A DNA stretch of 64,000 nt, taken from NCBI GenBank assembly GCA_027491255.1, contig JAIXWM010000008.1, positions 1 through 64,000 of the forward strand. The letters run 5' to 3'. Shown here piece by piece: positions 32,931 to 43,556 of this stretch. The translations under genes and the position numbers were made by a program. Source of the stretch: Rubrivivax sp. Lineage in GTDB: Bacteria; Pseudomonadota; Gammaproteobacteria; Burkholderiales; Burkholderiaceae_C. The notes under the pieces are model-generated. The model was not told the DNA's origin. It did no database searches and saw only the letters and a program-made list of their open reading frames with translations. Position 1 is the stretch's first letter. Each line of letters opens with the position of its first letter.

Positions 32931-34214
32931 ATGCTGAATCGCAGACAGTTCACCGCCTCGGCGCTGGCCGGCGCCGCGCTGACGACCCCTTTCGCGGCCC
33001 GGGCGCAGGCCAGGCCCTTGACCTACGTGGGCTGGTCTCATGACGAAGCCGCCAGCAAGCCCATCCTGACGCGGATGTTCGACGACTTCCGCAAGGCGCA
33101 GGCCGACACCAAGCTGGACGTCGTCGGCTTTCCCTGGGGCCAGATGCAGCAGAACATCCTGCTGCGCCTGCGTTCCAACCAGCCGCTGGACGTGGTGCAG
33201 CTGGCCGAGCGTTGGCTGCCCCAGTTCGCAGCCACGGGCAAGATGCAGGACTTGAACGAGGTCTTCGGCAAGGAGCAGCTCGCCAAGCTGATCAACCCGG
33301 GAACGCTCAAGCTCGGCCAGTTCCGCGGCCGGCAGCTCGGCCTGCCCTGGACCGCCGCCTCGATCGGCATGGTCGCCAACGCCAAGGTGCTGCGCGATGC
33401 GGGCCTGAGCGCCCCGCCGACGACGGTCGACGCCTTCGTCGAGTCGCTCAAGGCCATCAAGCGCACGCAGCCCCAGGTCGTGCCCTACGCCATGACGACG
33501 AAGAACAACAACTCGATGAGCCCGGATTTCCAGGTCTGGCTGTGGACCTTCGGCGGGCAGCTCTTCGACGATGCCGGCAAGGTCGTCGTCAACGGCCCGG
33601 CAGGGGTGCGCGCCCTGGAGTTCCTGGCCGGCCTGGTCAAGGACGGCCTCGCGGCCAAGGACATCGACCGGCCCGACGCGCGCCGCATGTACGCCCAGCA
33701 CCAGACGGGCTACTACCACGACGCGCCGCTGGCACGCGGCTTCGCGCGCAACAACTCAGGCAAGGGGGCGGAGTTCGACCCCTTCGTCTGGGCCATGGCG
33801 ACGCCGGTGGTGAAGGCCGGCGACAAGCCGCAGTCCTTCGCCTGGGGCCACCTGCTGACCATGTTCCCGCAGGGCGCGCGCCCGAACGCACAGTCCGCCC
33901 AGGCCCGGCTGGCCTCCTTCCTGGCGCTGAACGACGCCAACCAGCTCGCCTACTTCAAGGACCAGGGTCTGTTCCCGGTCACGCAGACGGCGCTCGCCCA
34001 GCTCGCGAACGACCCCTACGTGACGGCGTGGACCCGGGCCGCCCACACTGCCGAGCCCGACGAGATCTCGCAGTGGACCAATTCGGCCGACCTCACCGCC
34101 ATCGTCGGCGAGGAGGTCCAGGGCGCGCTGCTGGGGCAGAAGACGGCACGGGCCGCCATCGAGAGCATGGCCAAGCGTCTGGAGGCCAAGCTGGCGGAGC
34201 TGCCGAAGTCCTGA
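32931..34214 (+). CDS. Sugar ABC transporter substrate-binding protein (family 1)
   Basis: 427 residues, with AGGAG 10 nt before the ATG. The Tat-like signal (NRRQFTASALAGAALTTPFAARA) ends before QARP. The mature protein has the MalE-type layout: FRKAQADTKLDVVGFPWGQM, GLPWTAASIGMVANAKVL. It binds a sugar or polyol in the periplasm. It heads the operon of two permeases, SDR, ATPase and SDR. Confidence 0.9.
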   Translation: MLNRRQFTASALAGAALTTPFAARAQARPLTYVGWSHDEAASKPILTRMFDDFRKAQADTKLDVVGFPWGQMQQNILLRLRSNQPLDVVQLAERWLPQFAATGKMQDLNEVFGKEQLAKLINPGTLKLGQFRGRQLGLPWTAASIGMVANAKVLRDAGLSAPPTTVDAFVESLKAIKRTQPQVVPYAMTTKNNNSMSPDFQVWLWTFGGQLFDDAGKVVVNGPAGVRALEFLAGLVKDGLAAKDIDRPDARRMYAQHQTGYYHDAPLARGFARNNSGKGAEFDPFVWAMATPVVKAGDKPQSFAWGHLLTMFPQGARPNAQSAQARLASFLALNDANQLAYFKDQGLFPVTQTALAQLANDPYVTAWTRAAHTAEPDEISQWTNSADLTAIVGEEVQGALLGQKTARAAIESMAKRLEAKLAELPKS

Positions 34215-34235
34215 GCACCGCTCGTCGCGAACACC

Positions 34236-35138
34236 ATGTCGATCCGCGCGGCAGGCGCCAGCGGCTTGAAGGCGCAGGAGCGCCGCACCGGCTTTCTCAT
34301 GCTGGTGCCGGCGCTGCTCGCCTTCGTGCTGGTGATCCTGTTCCCCTTCCTGCAGTCACTGCGGCTGTCGCTGTACCGCTACACGATCGACATGGACCAG
34401 CCGGCCTTCGTGGGCCTGGCGAACTTCCGGCGCCTGCTCGCCGACCCGGGCATGGCGACGGTGTGGACGAACACCCTGGTGTTCGTCGTGCTGACCACCG
34501 GCCTGACCTTCGTGCTGGGCCTGCTGTGGGCGGTCATGCTCAACCAGCGCTTTCGGGGCCGCGGCTTCGTCCGTGCGGCCTCGCTGCTGCCCTGGGTGCT
34601 GCCGACGACGGTGACGGCCTTCCTCGCGGCCTGGATCTTCAACGGCCAGTACGGCGTGCTCAACGCGCTGCTGATGACGCTCGGGTTCACGAGCGAGCCG
34701 GTGGCCTGGCTGGCCGAGGAGCGCGGCGCGATGGCCGCGGTGATCGTCACCAAGGCCTGGCTGTCGGTGCCGCTGTTCATGGCCTTCTTCCTCGCCGGGC
34801 TGCAGGGCGTGTCGCAGGACCAGGTGGACGCGGCGCGCGTGGACGGCTGCGAGAACTGGGGCGTCATGCGGCACGTCGTGCTGCCGCACCTGGCGCCGAC
34901 GATGATCGTCGTGACCATCCTGGGCGCGATGGGCAACCTGCAGGCCTTCGACGTGATCTATGCCCTGACGCAGGGCGGGCCGATCAAGGCGACGACCATG
35001 TTGTCGGTGGAGGTCTACAAGCAGGCTTTCCAGAACTGGGACGTCGGAACCGCCTGCGCGGTGGGGGTGCTGTGGTTCTTCACCATCGCCGTGCCGACGG
35101 TCTTCTATCTGCGCATCCTGTTCAGGCGCGAGGGCTGA
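34236..35138 (+). CDS. Sugar ABC transporter permease, MalF type
   Basis: 300 residues with six predicted helices. The EAA loop reads QVDAARVDGCENWGVMRHVVLPHLAP. LNQRFRGRGFVRAASLLPWVLPTTV is typical of the UgpA/MalF branch. It lies 21 nt after the binding-protein gene. Confidence 0.92.
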   Translation: MSIRAAGASGLKAQERRTGFLMLVPALLAFVLVILFPFLQSLRLSLYRYTIDMDQPAFVGLANFRRLLADPGMATVWTNTLVFVVLTTGLTFVLGLLWAVMLNQRFRGRGFVRAASLLPWVLPTTVTAFLAAWIFNGQYGVLNALLMTLGFTSEPVAWLAEERGAMAAVIVTKAWLSVPLFMAFFLAGLQGVSQDQVDAARVDGCENWGVMRHVVLPHLAPTMIVVTILGAMGNLQAFDVIYALTQGGPIKATTMLSVEVYKQAFQNWDVGTACAVGVLWFFTIAVPTVFYLRILFRREG

Positions 35139-35183
35139 GCGTGACCACCCCGAAGCCCGGACCGCACGGATGACGAGGCCGCG

Positions 35184-36023
35184 ATGCTGAAGCTGCTGAC
35201 CTGGCGTGCCCGCGCCGTCTTCGCGCTGGTCTTCTGCCTCATCGCCGGCTTCCTGTTCCTGCCCCTGGTGTGGATGGCGATCACCTCCATCAAGCCCGAG
35301 GGCGAGGTCTTCGTCCGCTTCCCGACGCCGTGGCCGCGGGACCCCACCCTCGCCAACTACGTGACCCTGTTCGGCCGCGGCGAGATCGTGGACCAGCTGC
35401 GCAACAGCCTCATCACCGCCGGAGGCGGCGCGCTCCTCACGGTGGTGCTGGCCACCTATGCCGCCTACAGCTTTGCCAAGTTCCGCTACCGCGGCCGCAA
35501 GCCGCTGATGTTCCTGATGCTGTCGGCGCAGATGTTCCCGTTCGCGATGATGCTGATCAGCCTGTACCCCCTGCTGCAGTGGGCCGGCTTGCTGAACACG
35601 CGCGTCGGGCTCATCGTGGCCTACATCATCCTCGCGCTTCCCAGCGGCACCTACATGCTGTACAGCTACTTCGTCAACATCCCCACCGAGATCATCGAGG
35701 CCGCGCGTGCCGACGGGGCCGGCGAGTGGTACATCCTGCACCGCATCGTGCTGCCGCTGGCGATGCCGGCGCTCATCACCGTGGGGCTGTACTCCTTCAT
35801 GTGGGCCTGGAACGACCTGCTGTTCTCGCTGACCCTGATCACCGAGCCGCAGCTGCGCACCGTCGGCCCCGGCCTGCTGCTGAACTACATGGGCGAGAGC
35901 CGCAACGACTGGGGCGGCGCGATGGCGGCGTCCATCGTCACCTCGCTGCCCGTGGTCATCGGCTTCGCGTTCCTGCAGCGCTTCTTCATCCAGGGCCTCA
36001 CGGCCGGGGCCGTCAAGTCATGA
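35184..36023 (+). CDS. Sugar ABC transporter permease, MalG type
   Basis: 279 residues, six helices. The EAA loop reads IIEAARADGAGEWYILHRIVLPLAMPAL. FAMMLISLYPLLQWAGLLNT is typical for MalG/UgpE. Its stop overlaps the following SDR start (ATGA), showing translational coupling. Confidence 0.92.
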   Translation: MLKLLTWRARAVFALVFCLIAGFLFLPLVWMAITSIKPEGEVFVRFPTPWPRDPTLANYVTLFGRGEIVDQLRNSLITAGGGALLTVVLATYAAYSFAKFRYRGRKPLMFLMLSAQMFPFAMMLISLYPLLQWAGLLNTRVGLIVAYIILALPSGTYMLYSYFVNIPTEIIEAARADGAGEWYILHRIVLPLAMPALITVGLYSFMWAWNDLLFSLTLITEPQLRTVGPGLLLNYMGESRNDWGGAMAASIVTSLPVVIGFAFLQRFFIQGLTAGAVKS

Positions 36024-36826
36024 GCAGGTTGCAGGACAAGGTCGCCATCGTCACCGGCGCGGGCCAGGGCATCGGCCTGGCCATCGCGCTGCGTTTCGCG
36101 CAGCAAGGCGCGCGCGTCGTCGCCTTCGAGCGCGACGCCGGCGGCCTTGCCGCCCTGGCGCAGCAGCTGCCGGGGCAGACGGTGCAGGCCGTGGATGTCA
36201 CCGACAAGCCCGGCTTGCGCCGCGCCATCGACGGCGTGGCCGCGAGCCACGGGCGCATCGACATCCTCGTCAACAACGCCGTGGCCTACACCGAGCATGC
36301 GGCCCACCTGTGCGGCGACGACGACTGGGAGTCGACGATCGATTCCGCGCTGTCCTCGGTCTTCCGTGCCTGCCGGGCCGTGCTGCCGCACATGATGGCC
36401 GCGCGCGCGGGCAGCATCGTCAACATGTGCTCGGTCAACCAGATCGTCGCCAATCCCAAGCTGGCCGCCTACACCGCGGCCAAGGGCGGCATCCACGCCT
36501 TGACCAAGCAGCTGGCGGTGGAATACGGGCCGCACGGGATCCGCTGCAATGCCATCTCCCCCGGCCTGATCCTCAATGCCCGCACGCTCGCCGGCCGCAG
36601 CCCGGCCGATCTGCGGCTCGACGCCGAGGCCTACCCGGTGGGTCGCGCGGGCGTGCCCGACGACGTGGCCCACGCGGCGGTGTACCTGGCATCGGACGAA
36701 GCCGCCTTCGTGTCGGGCGTCGATCTCCCGGTCGATGGCGGCCTCACGAGCGTGGCGCCCTCGGCCCTGGTCTCCCCCAAGATCCGGGGCTGGTGGGGAC
36801 GCCGACCGATTTCCCTGCCCGATTGA
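36020..36826 (+). CDS. Short-chain dehydrogenase/reductase, classical
   Basis: 268 residues. The cofactor motif is VAIVTGAGQGIGLA. Active-site residues are visible: Ser in NMCSVNQIV, then YTAAKGG (Tyr and Lys) 13 residues on, and NNAVA. The C-terminal DLPVDGGLTSVAP is typical for sugar dehydrogenases of this type. Embedded in the transporter operon, it probably oxidises the imported sugar to a lactone, the substrate of the divergently encoded SMP-30 domain. Confidence 0.9.
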   Translation: MSRLQDKVAIVTGAGQGIGLAIALRFAQQGARVVAFERDAGGLAALAQQLPGQTVQAVDVTDKPGLRRAIDGVAASHGRIDILVNNAVAYTEHAAHLCGDDDWESTIDSALSSVFRACRAVLPHMMAARAGSIVNMCSVNQIVANPKLAAYTAAKGGIHALTKQLAVEYGPHGIRCNAISPGLILNARTLAGRSPADLRLDAEAYPVGRAGVPDDVAHAAVYLASDEAAFVSGVDLPVDGGLTSVAPSALVSPKIRGWWGRRPISLPD

Positions 36827-36836
36827 CGAGCACGAC

Positions 36837-37960
<1,124 letters not shown>

Positions 37961-37964
<4 letters not shown>

Positions 37965-38728
37965 GCGAGCCCGCGTCACCGTCGACGGGTGCCGCCAGCA
38001 GCCTGCCCGGCGCGAGCGCGCTCCCGGTGGCCATGGGCTCGCTGCCGCCGGGCTACCGCGCGCTGGTCGTCGGTGCCTCGGGGGCGATCGGCGCCGCCTT
38101 CGTCGACCACCTGCGCGCCGACCCGGGCTGCGCGGCCGTGGTGCCGCTGTCGCGCCGCACCGACCCGGCCCTGGACCTGGCCGACGAGGCGGGCATCGCC
38201 GCCGCCGCGGCGCGCCTGGCGGCGCAAGGCCCCTGGCACCTGCTCATCGTCGCCACCGGCCTGCTGCACGGCCCGGGCCTGATGCCCGAGAAGCGCCTGG
38301 CCGACCTGTCCTTCGAGGCGCTGCAGCGCGTGTTCCAGGTCAACGTCTTCGGCCCGGCGCTGCTGCTGCGGCACTTCGCGCCGCTGCTGGCGCGCGAGCG
38401 CGCGCTCGTGGGCCTGCTGTCGGCCAAGGTGGGCAGCATCGGCGACAACCGCCTGGGCGGCTGGTACGCCTACCGGGCCTCCAAGGCGGCGCTGAACATG
38501 GTCGTGCGCACGGCCGCGATCGAGCTCGCCCGCGCCCAGCCGCGCACGGTGCTGGCGGCGCTGCACCCGGGCACGGTGCGCTCGGGCCTGTCACGCCCCT
38601 TCCGCGGCGACGAGATCGGTGGCGCGCCGGCGCTGGCCGCGGCACGGATGCTGCAGGTCCTCGACAGCCTGCAGGCCGCCGACAGCGGCAGCTTCCTCGC
38701 CTACGACGGCAGCCGGCTGCCCTGGTAG
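37961..38728 (+). CDS. Short-chain dehydrogenase, C-factor-like
   Basis: 255 residues from GTG 37961. [18 protein letters not shown] is the cofactor motif, and [21 protein letters not shown] the Tyr-Lys site. A 25-residue low-complexity N-terminus suggests ATG at about 38033 as an alternative start. It resembles CsgA/C-factor-type SDRs of unknown substrate. It is the last gene of the operon, and its 3' end overlaps the convergent ugd by 28 bp. Confidence 0.8.
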
Positions 38729-40089
38729 GCGCCGTCCTGGTCCGGCGGCGCCTGCAGGGGCGTCGCGACGCGCCCGATGCAGTGGTACTCGAAGCCGCGC
38801 TCGCGCAGCAGCCGCGGCGGGTACAGGTTGCGTCCGTCGAAGATCACCGGTTGTTTCAGGGCCACGGCCATCGCGTCGAAGTCCGGGCTGCGGAACTGCT
38901 TCCACTCGGTGGCGATCAGCAGCGCGTCGGCACCGCCGAGCGCGTCCATCGGGTCGCTCGCATAGCTCAGCCCGGGCGCGTCGGCGAGGGCGCGCTGCGC
39001 CTCGCGCATCGCGCAGGGGTCGTAGGCACGCACCGTCGCGCCGGCGTTCAGCAGTTCCTGCAGCACATAGCGGCTGGGCGCCTCGCGCATGTCGTCGGTG
39101 TCGGGCTTGAAGGCCAGACCCCACAGCCCGAAGTGCCGGCCCCGCAGGTCGGGGCCGAAGCGCTGCCGAACCTTGCGCACCAGCACCTGCCGCTGCGCCG
39201 CGTTGACGGACTCCACGGCGCCGAGCACCCGAAGCTCCATGCCGGCCTCCTGGCGCGCGGTGCGGATCAAGGCCTTGACGTCCTTGGGGAAGCACGAGCC
39301 ACCATAGCCGCAGCCCGGGTACAGGAACTGGTGGCCGATGCGCGAGTCCGAGCCGATGCCGTGGCGCACCGACTCGATGTCCGCACCCAGCGCTTCGGCC
39401 AGGTTGGCCATCTCGTTCATGAAGCTGATGCGGGTGGCGAGCATCGCGTTCGCGGCGTACTTGGTCAGCTCGGCGCTGCGCACATCCATCATCAGCAGCC
39501 GGTCCCGGCTGCGGTTGAAGGGGGCGTAGATCTCGCGCATCAGGCCGGCAGCGCGCTCGTCGTCGGCACCCACCACGATGCGCTCGGGTCGCATGAAGTC
39601 CTCGACGGCGGCGCCCTCCTTCAGGAACTCGGGGTTGGAGACGACGCCGAAGCCGTGCTGCGCGCCGCGCGCGGCCAGCGCCTGCGCCACGGCCTGCCGC
39701 ACCCGGTCGGCGGTGCCCACCGGCACCGTGCTCTTGTTGACGATGAGCTTGCGCCCGTCCATGTGCTGGCCGATGCTGCGCGCGGCCGCGAGCACGTGCT
39801 GCACGTCGGCCGCGCCGTCATCGCCGGGGGGCGTGCCCACGGCGATGAACTGCACCTCGCCGAATCCCGCCGCCAGCGCCGGGTCGGTGGTGAATGCCAG
39901 CCGCCGCGCCGCGACGTTGCGGCGCACCACCTCCTGCAGGCCCGGCTCGTGGATGGGGATTTCGCCCGCCTGCAGGCGCGCGATCTTGTCGCCGTCCAGG
40001 TCCAGGCACAGCACGTCGTTGCCTGTGTCGGCCAGGCAGGCACCCGTGACCAGTCCCACGTAGCCCGTCCCGATCATCGTCAGCTTCAT
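38701..40089 (-). CDS. ugd: UDP-glucose 6-dehydrogenase
   Basis: 462 residues. N-terminal Rossmann motif [17 protein letters not shown]. The catalytic Cys266 is in [25 protein letters not shown] is the C-terminal NAD-linked signature. It oxidises UDP-glucose to UDP-glucuronate for polysaccharide synthesis. Its ATG overlaps the stop of the glycosyltransferase gene (ATGA), forming a unit with it and the asnB-like gene. Confidence 0.95.
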   Translation of the reverse strand: MKLTMIGTGYVGLVTGACLADTGNDVLCLDLDGDKIARLQAGEIPIHEPGLQEVVRRNVAARRLAFTTDPALAAGFGEVQFIAVGTPPGDDGAADVQHVLAAARSIGQHMDGRKLIVNKSTVPVGTADRVRQAVAQALAARGAQHGFGVVSNPEFLKEGAAVEDFMRPERIVVGADDERAAGLMREIYAPFNRSRDRLLMMDVRSAELTKYAANAMLATRISFMNEMANLAEALGADIESVRHGIGSDSRIGHQFLYPGCGYGGSCFPKDVKALIRTARQEAGMELRVLGAVESVNAAQRQVLVRKVRQRFGPDLRGRHFGLWGLAFKPDTDDMREAPSRYVLQELLNAGATVRAYDPCAMREAQRALADAPGLSYASDPMDALGGADALLIATEWKQFRSPDFDAMAVALKQPVIFDGRNLYPPRLLRERGFEYHCIGRVATPLQAPPDQDGAYQGSRLPS

Positions 40090-41375
40090 CGCTGTTCGTT
40101 CCCTTTCGAAAATTCATCCATCACCGCGCGCAGGCGTCCATCCGCGCGCGGCCGGTGGCGGGCGATGGCCCGTTCGTAGACCTGCATCAGCCGGGCGTAG
40201 TGGCGCTCGGGGCTCAGCTCGGTCTCGACCAGGTGGCGGCCGCGCCGGCCCATGTCGACCGCCCGGGCCGGGTGCGCCAGCATCTCGTCGATGCAGCCGC
40301 GCAGCGCCTGCACGTCCCCCGGCGTGAAGGTCAGGCCGGTATCGCCATGCCGCACCAGCTCCGGGATGCCCCCGATGCGGGCCCCGATCACCGGCTTGCC
40401 CAGCGCGAAGGCCTCGATCACCGAGCGCGGGTTGTTCTCGTACCACTGCGAGGGCACGACGACGGCGGTGGCGGCGCGCACATGGTCCTGCAGCAGCGCG
40501 CCCGACAGGTAGCCCGTGAATTCGACGTTGCCGATCGACTCCTGGCGCGCCAGCGCTTCCAGCGGCTCGCGCATCGGCCCCTCGCCGATGATCTCCAGGC
40601 GCAGCGGCAGGCCCTTGACCGCCCGCATCAGCGTGGCCAGGCCTTTCTCGCGCCCCAGCCGGCCGCTGTAGACGAGGCGGGCCCGGGCGCTGCCGTACTG
40701 CGGCGCCACCTCGGCCAGGCCACCGACGAAGTTGGGCAGATGGACGACCTCGCCGGGGAAGCCCATCTCACGGACCTTGTCCTTCAGGAAGGCGCTGGGC
40801 GAGATGAAGAGGTCGATCAGGCCGTACAGGCCCAGGATGCGGTGGTGCAGCGTCATCTCCACCGTGGTCAGCACGCTGGCCGCCAGCGAGTCCTTCACGC
40901 AGCGCTTGAGCGAGGCTTGCAGATGGCGGCCCCCGCGGCAGGCCTCGCACGGGCGGTCCTGCGCCAGCATCTGGTAGGAGCCGCAAACCACCTTGTAGTC
41001 GCGCAGGCTCATCACCATCGGCACGCCGCGCCGGTGCAGCGTGCGCAGGATGGAAGGCGAGAGCTGGTGGTAGATGTTGTTCAGGTGGGCGATGTCGATG
41101 CGGGCTTCGTCCAGCAGGCCGCCGAGCTTGCGTGCGGCTTCCAGTGAATAGAGCATGCGCGCGCCGGCCTTCAGCCGCATGCGCAGGCTCGAGTCCTCGT
41201 AGTCGACCTCCGAGACGAAGTGCCGGGCGTCGGCGCAGGGCCGGTTGCGCGCGTGCTGCATCGCGAAGTAGCGGGTCTGGTGACCGTGCGCCTCGAGCAG
41301 CCGGGCGGTCTCGAACAGGGACTTCTCGGCCCCGCCCTTCTCGAAGAGGAACTTGTTCGCCAGCAGGACCTGCAC
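40086..41375 (-). CDS. Glycosyltransferase family 4 protein
   Basis: 429 residues from GTG 41375, chosen because homology starts at [20 protein letters not shown] and the asnB-like gene ends 20 nt upstream. GT-B fold features are [20 protein letters not shown] and [24 protein letters not shown], the donor-binding C-terminal domain. A Cys-rich segment ([20 protein letters not shown]) matches a subset of exopolysaccharide GT4 enzymes. It transfers a sugar to a growing polysaccharide; specificity unknown. Confidence 0.9.
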   Translation of the reverse strand: MQVLLANKFLFEKGGAEKSLFETARLLEAHGHQTRYFAMQHARNRPCADARHFVSEVDYEDSSLRMRLKAGARMLYSLEAARKLGGLLDEARIDIAHLNNIYHQLSPSILRTLHRRGVPMVMSLRDYKVVCGSYQMLAQDRPCEACRGGRHLQASLKRCVKDSLAASVLTTVEMTLHHRILGLYGLIDLFISPSAFLKDKVREMGFPGEVVHLPNFVGGLAEVAPQYGSARARLVYSGRLGREKGLATLMRAVKGLPLRLEIIGEGPMREPLEALARQESIGNVEFTGYLSGALLQDHVRAATAVVVPSQWYENNPRSVIEAFALGKPVIGARIGGIPELVRHGDTGLTFTPGDVQALRGCIDEMLAHPARAVDMGRRGRHLVETELSPERHYARLMQVYERAIARHRPRADGRLRAVMDEFSKGNEQR

Positions 41376-41395
41376 GGTGTCGGAGCCTGCGAAAT

Positions 41396-43381
41396 TCAGG
41401 CGTTCGCGCGCGAGGCGGCGCGGCCGTGCTGCTCCAGCCAGCCCTGGAACATCAGCACATTCCACAGCGGGAAGCCCCAGTCGTGGCGGCCGGACAGGTG
41501 CTCGGACCACTTGCGGGCGATGGCGGCCGGGTCGAAGTAGCCCTCGCGCGCCAGACGCGCGGGCTCCAGCAGGGCCTGCGCCCAGGGCCGCAGCGGGCCC
41601 CGCAACCAGGGCCCCAGCGGCACGCCGAAGCCCTGCTTGGGGCGCTCGACCAGCGCGTCGGGCACATGGCGTGACAGAACCCGGCGCAGCACCCACTTGC
41701 CCGTCCCGCCGCGCAGCTTGTAGTGCAGCGGCAGGCGCCAGGCGAACTCCACGACCGCCGGGTTGAGCATGGGCACGCGGGTTTCCAGGCCGGCGGACAT
41801 CGCCGCGCGGTCCACCTTGGCCAGCACGTGGTCCGGCAGGTAGGCGAGCAGGTCGGTGGCCATCATCTGCTGCACGAAGCCCTCGCTGCGCCGCCGCCAG
41901 GGCTGCGGCCAGTGCGCATCGCCGGCCAGCGTGGCGGGCTCGACCGCGCCCCGTACCAGGGCCGCCGGCTCGGGCCACTGACTCATCACGCGGCGGTAGA
42001 ACTCGGTCGAGTCGGCAGCCTCGAAGACGCCCGCGGCCTTGTGCAGCCGGTCGCCCAGGACCGGCAGGACCCGCGCCGCCGTCCGCCAGACCGGCGGCAG
42101 CGCCACGGCCAAAGCGCCCCAGGCCTCGGGCCGCGCGCGCCGCAGCATGCCCGCGCCCGCAGCGCGCGCGGCCGGCGACAGCCGCGCCCACGGGCGCCAC
42201 AGCGCGCGGGCCGAGAGGTAGCGCCGGTAGCCGCCGAAGAGCTCGTCGCCCGCGTCACCGGACAGCGAGACGGTGACCTGCGAGCGTGCCAGGCGGCTGA
42301 CCAGCAGCGTCGGCACCGCCGAGGGGTCCGCCAGGGGCTCGCAATAGTGCGCAGGCAGGGCCGGGACGACGTCCAGCGCCTCCCGGGCCGACAGGCGCAG
42401 CTCGGTGTGCGCCGTGCCCAGGTGCCGGGCGACCGCGCGCGCGTGGCCGGACTCGTCGTGCGCCGCATCCTCGAAGCCGATCGTGAAGGTGCGCACGGGC
42501 CGGCTCGATCGGGCCTGCATCAGGGCCACGATGGTCGACGAGTCGACCCCGCCCGACAGGAAGGCGCCGAGCGGGACGTCGGCCACCATCTGCTGCGCCA
42601 CCGAATCCCCGAGCAGGCGCTCCAGGGTGTCGACCGCTTCCTCGGGCGTGCCGGTGAAGGGCTGGGCCCGGCCGGTCTCGATCACCTGGCGCAGGTCCCA
42701 GTAGCGGCGCGGCGCCGGCTCGGGCGCGCGCGCACTGACCGAGATCCATGCGCCCGGCAGCAGCTTGTGCACGCCGTCATGGATCGAGCAGGGCGCCGGG
42801 ATCGCGCCGAAGCGCATCAGCAGCGCGAGCGCCCCGCGGTCGATCGGCGCCTGGAAGGCCGGGTGGGCGCGCAGGGCCTTCAGTTCCGAGCCGAAGAGCA
42901 GGGTCCCGCGCTGCCAGCCGTAGTACAGCGGCTTCTCGCCCAGACGGTCGCGCGCCAGGGTCAGGCTCGCCGTGGCGCGGTCCCACAGGGCGAAGGCGAA
43001 CATCCCCACCGTGCGCACCAGCGCGGCTTCCAGCCCCCAGGCCTCGATCCCGGCCAGCAGGGTCTCGGTGTCCGACGCGCCGCGCCAGCACGCGCCCGCG
43101 GCTTCGAGCTCGCGCCGCCAGGCCCCATGGTTGTAGAGCTCGCCGTTGAAGGCCAGCACGTAGCGGCCCGACGCCGAGACCATGGGCTGGTGGCCTGCTG
43201 GCGAGAGGTCCACGATCGACAGCCGCCGGTGCGCGAGGGCGATGCCCGCCTGCGCGTCGACCCAGACCCCTGCATCGTCCGGCCCCCGGTGCGCGATGCG
43301 ACGGGCCATGGCCTCGGCCGTGCTCGTTGCCTCGTCGGCCTGGAAGCCGCCTGGGCGGAAAAACCCTGTCAACCCGCACAT
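41396..43381 (-). CDS. asnB: Asparagine synthase (glutamine-hydrolysing) family protein
   Basis: 661 residues. Cys2 (MCGLTGFF) is the glutaminase nucleophile, with HRGPDD and FNGELYNH around it. The synthetase domain has the pyrophosphatase loop FLSGGVDSS and SLSGDAGDELFGGY. Many such genes in polysaccharide clusters act on sugar acids or peptides rather than aspartate. Followed by a GT4 enzyme and ugd on the same strand, it may amidate a uronic acid residue, which is inference. Confidence 0.9.
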   Translation of the reverse strand: MCGLTGFFRPGGFQADEATSTAEAMARRIAHRGPDDAGVWVDAQAGIALAHRRLSIVDLSPAGHQPMVSASGRYVLAFNGELYNHGAWRRELEAAGACWRGASDTETLLAGIEAWGLEAALVRTVGMFAFALWDRATASLTLARDRLGEKPLYYGWQRGTLLFGSELKALRAHPAFQAPIDRGALALLMRFGAIPAPCSIHDGVHKLLPGAWISVSARAPEPAPRRYWDLRQVIETGRAQPFTGTPEEAVDTLERLLGDSVAQQMVADVPLGAFLSGGVDSSTIVALMQARSSRPVRTFTIGFEDAAHDESGHARAVARHLGTAHTELRLSAREALDVVPALPAHYCEPLADPSAVPTLLVSRLARSQVTVSLSGDAGDELFGGYRRYLSARALWRPWARLSPAARAAGAGMLRRARPEAWGALAVALPPVWRTAARVLPVLGDRLHKAAGVFEAADSTEFYRRVMSQWPEPAALVRGAVEPATLAGDAHWPQPWRRRSEGFVQQMMATDLLAYLPDHVLAKVDRAAMSAGLETRVPMLNPAVVEFAWRLPLHYKLRGGTGKWVLRRVLSRHVPDALVERPKQGFGVPLGPWLRGPLRPWAQALLEPARLAREGYFDPAAIARKWSEHLSGRHDWGFPLWNVLMFQGWLEQHGRAASRANA

Positions 43382-43556
43382 GCCATCCTTTCGGGGCGGG
43401 GCGGTTGCCGTCGGGTCACGGCGCCCCCCTCACCTGCCACCCGGCAAGGTAGCCCGGCACCCGCAGCACTCGCTTGAGGGTTCGCAAGCGGCCAGGAGGC
43501 GGGGCCGAAGACCCAGCGCCTGCATGCGTGCGGCCGGTCGTGTTAGCGTCGTTTCC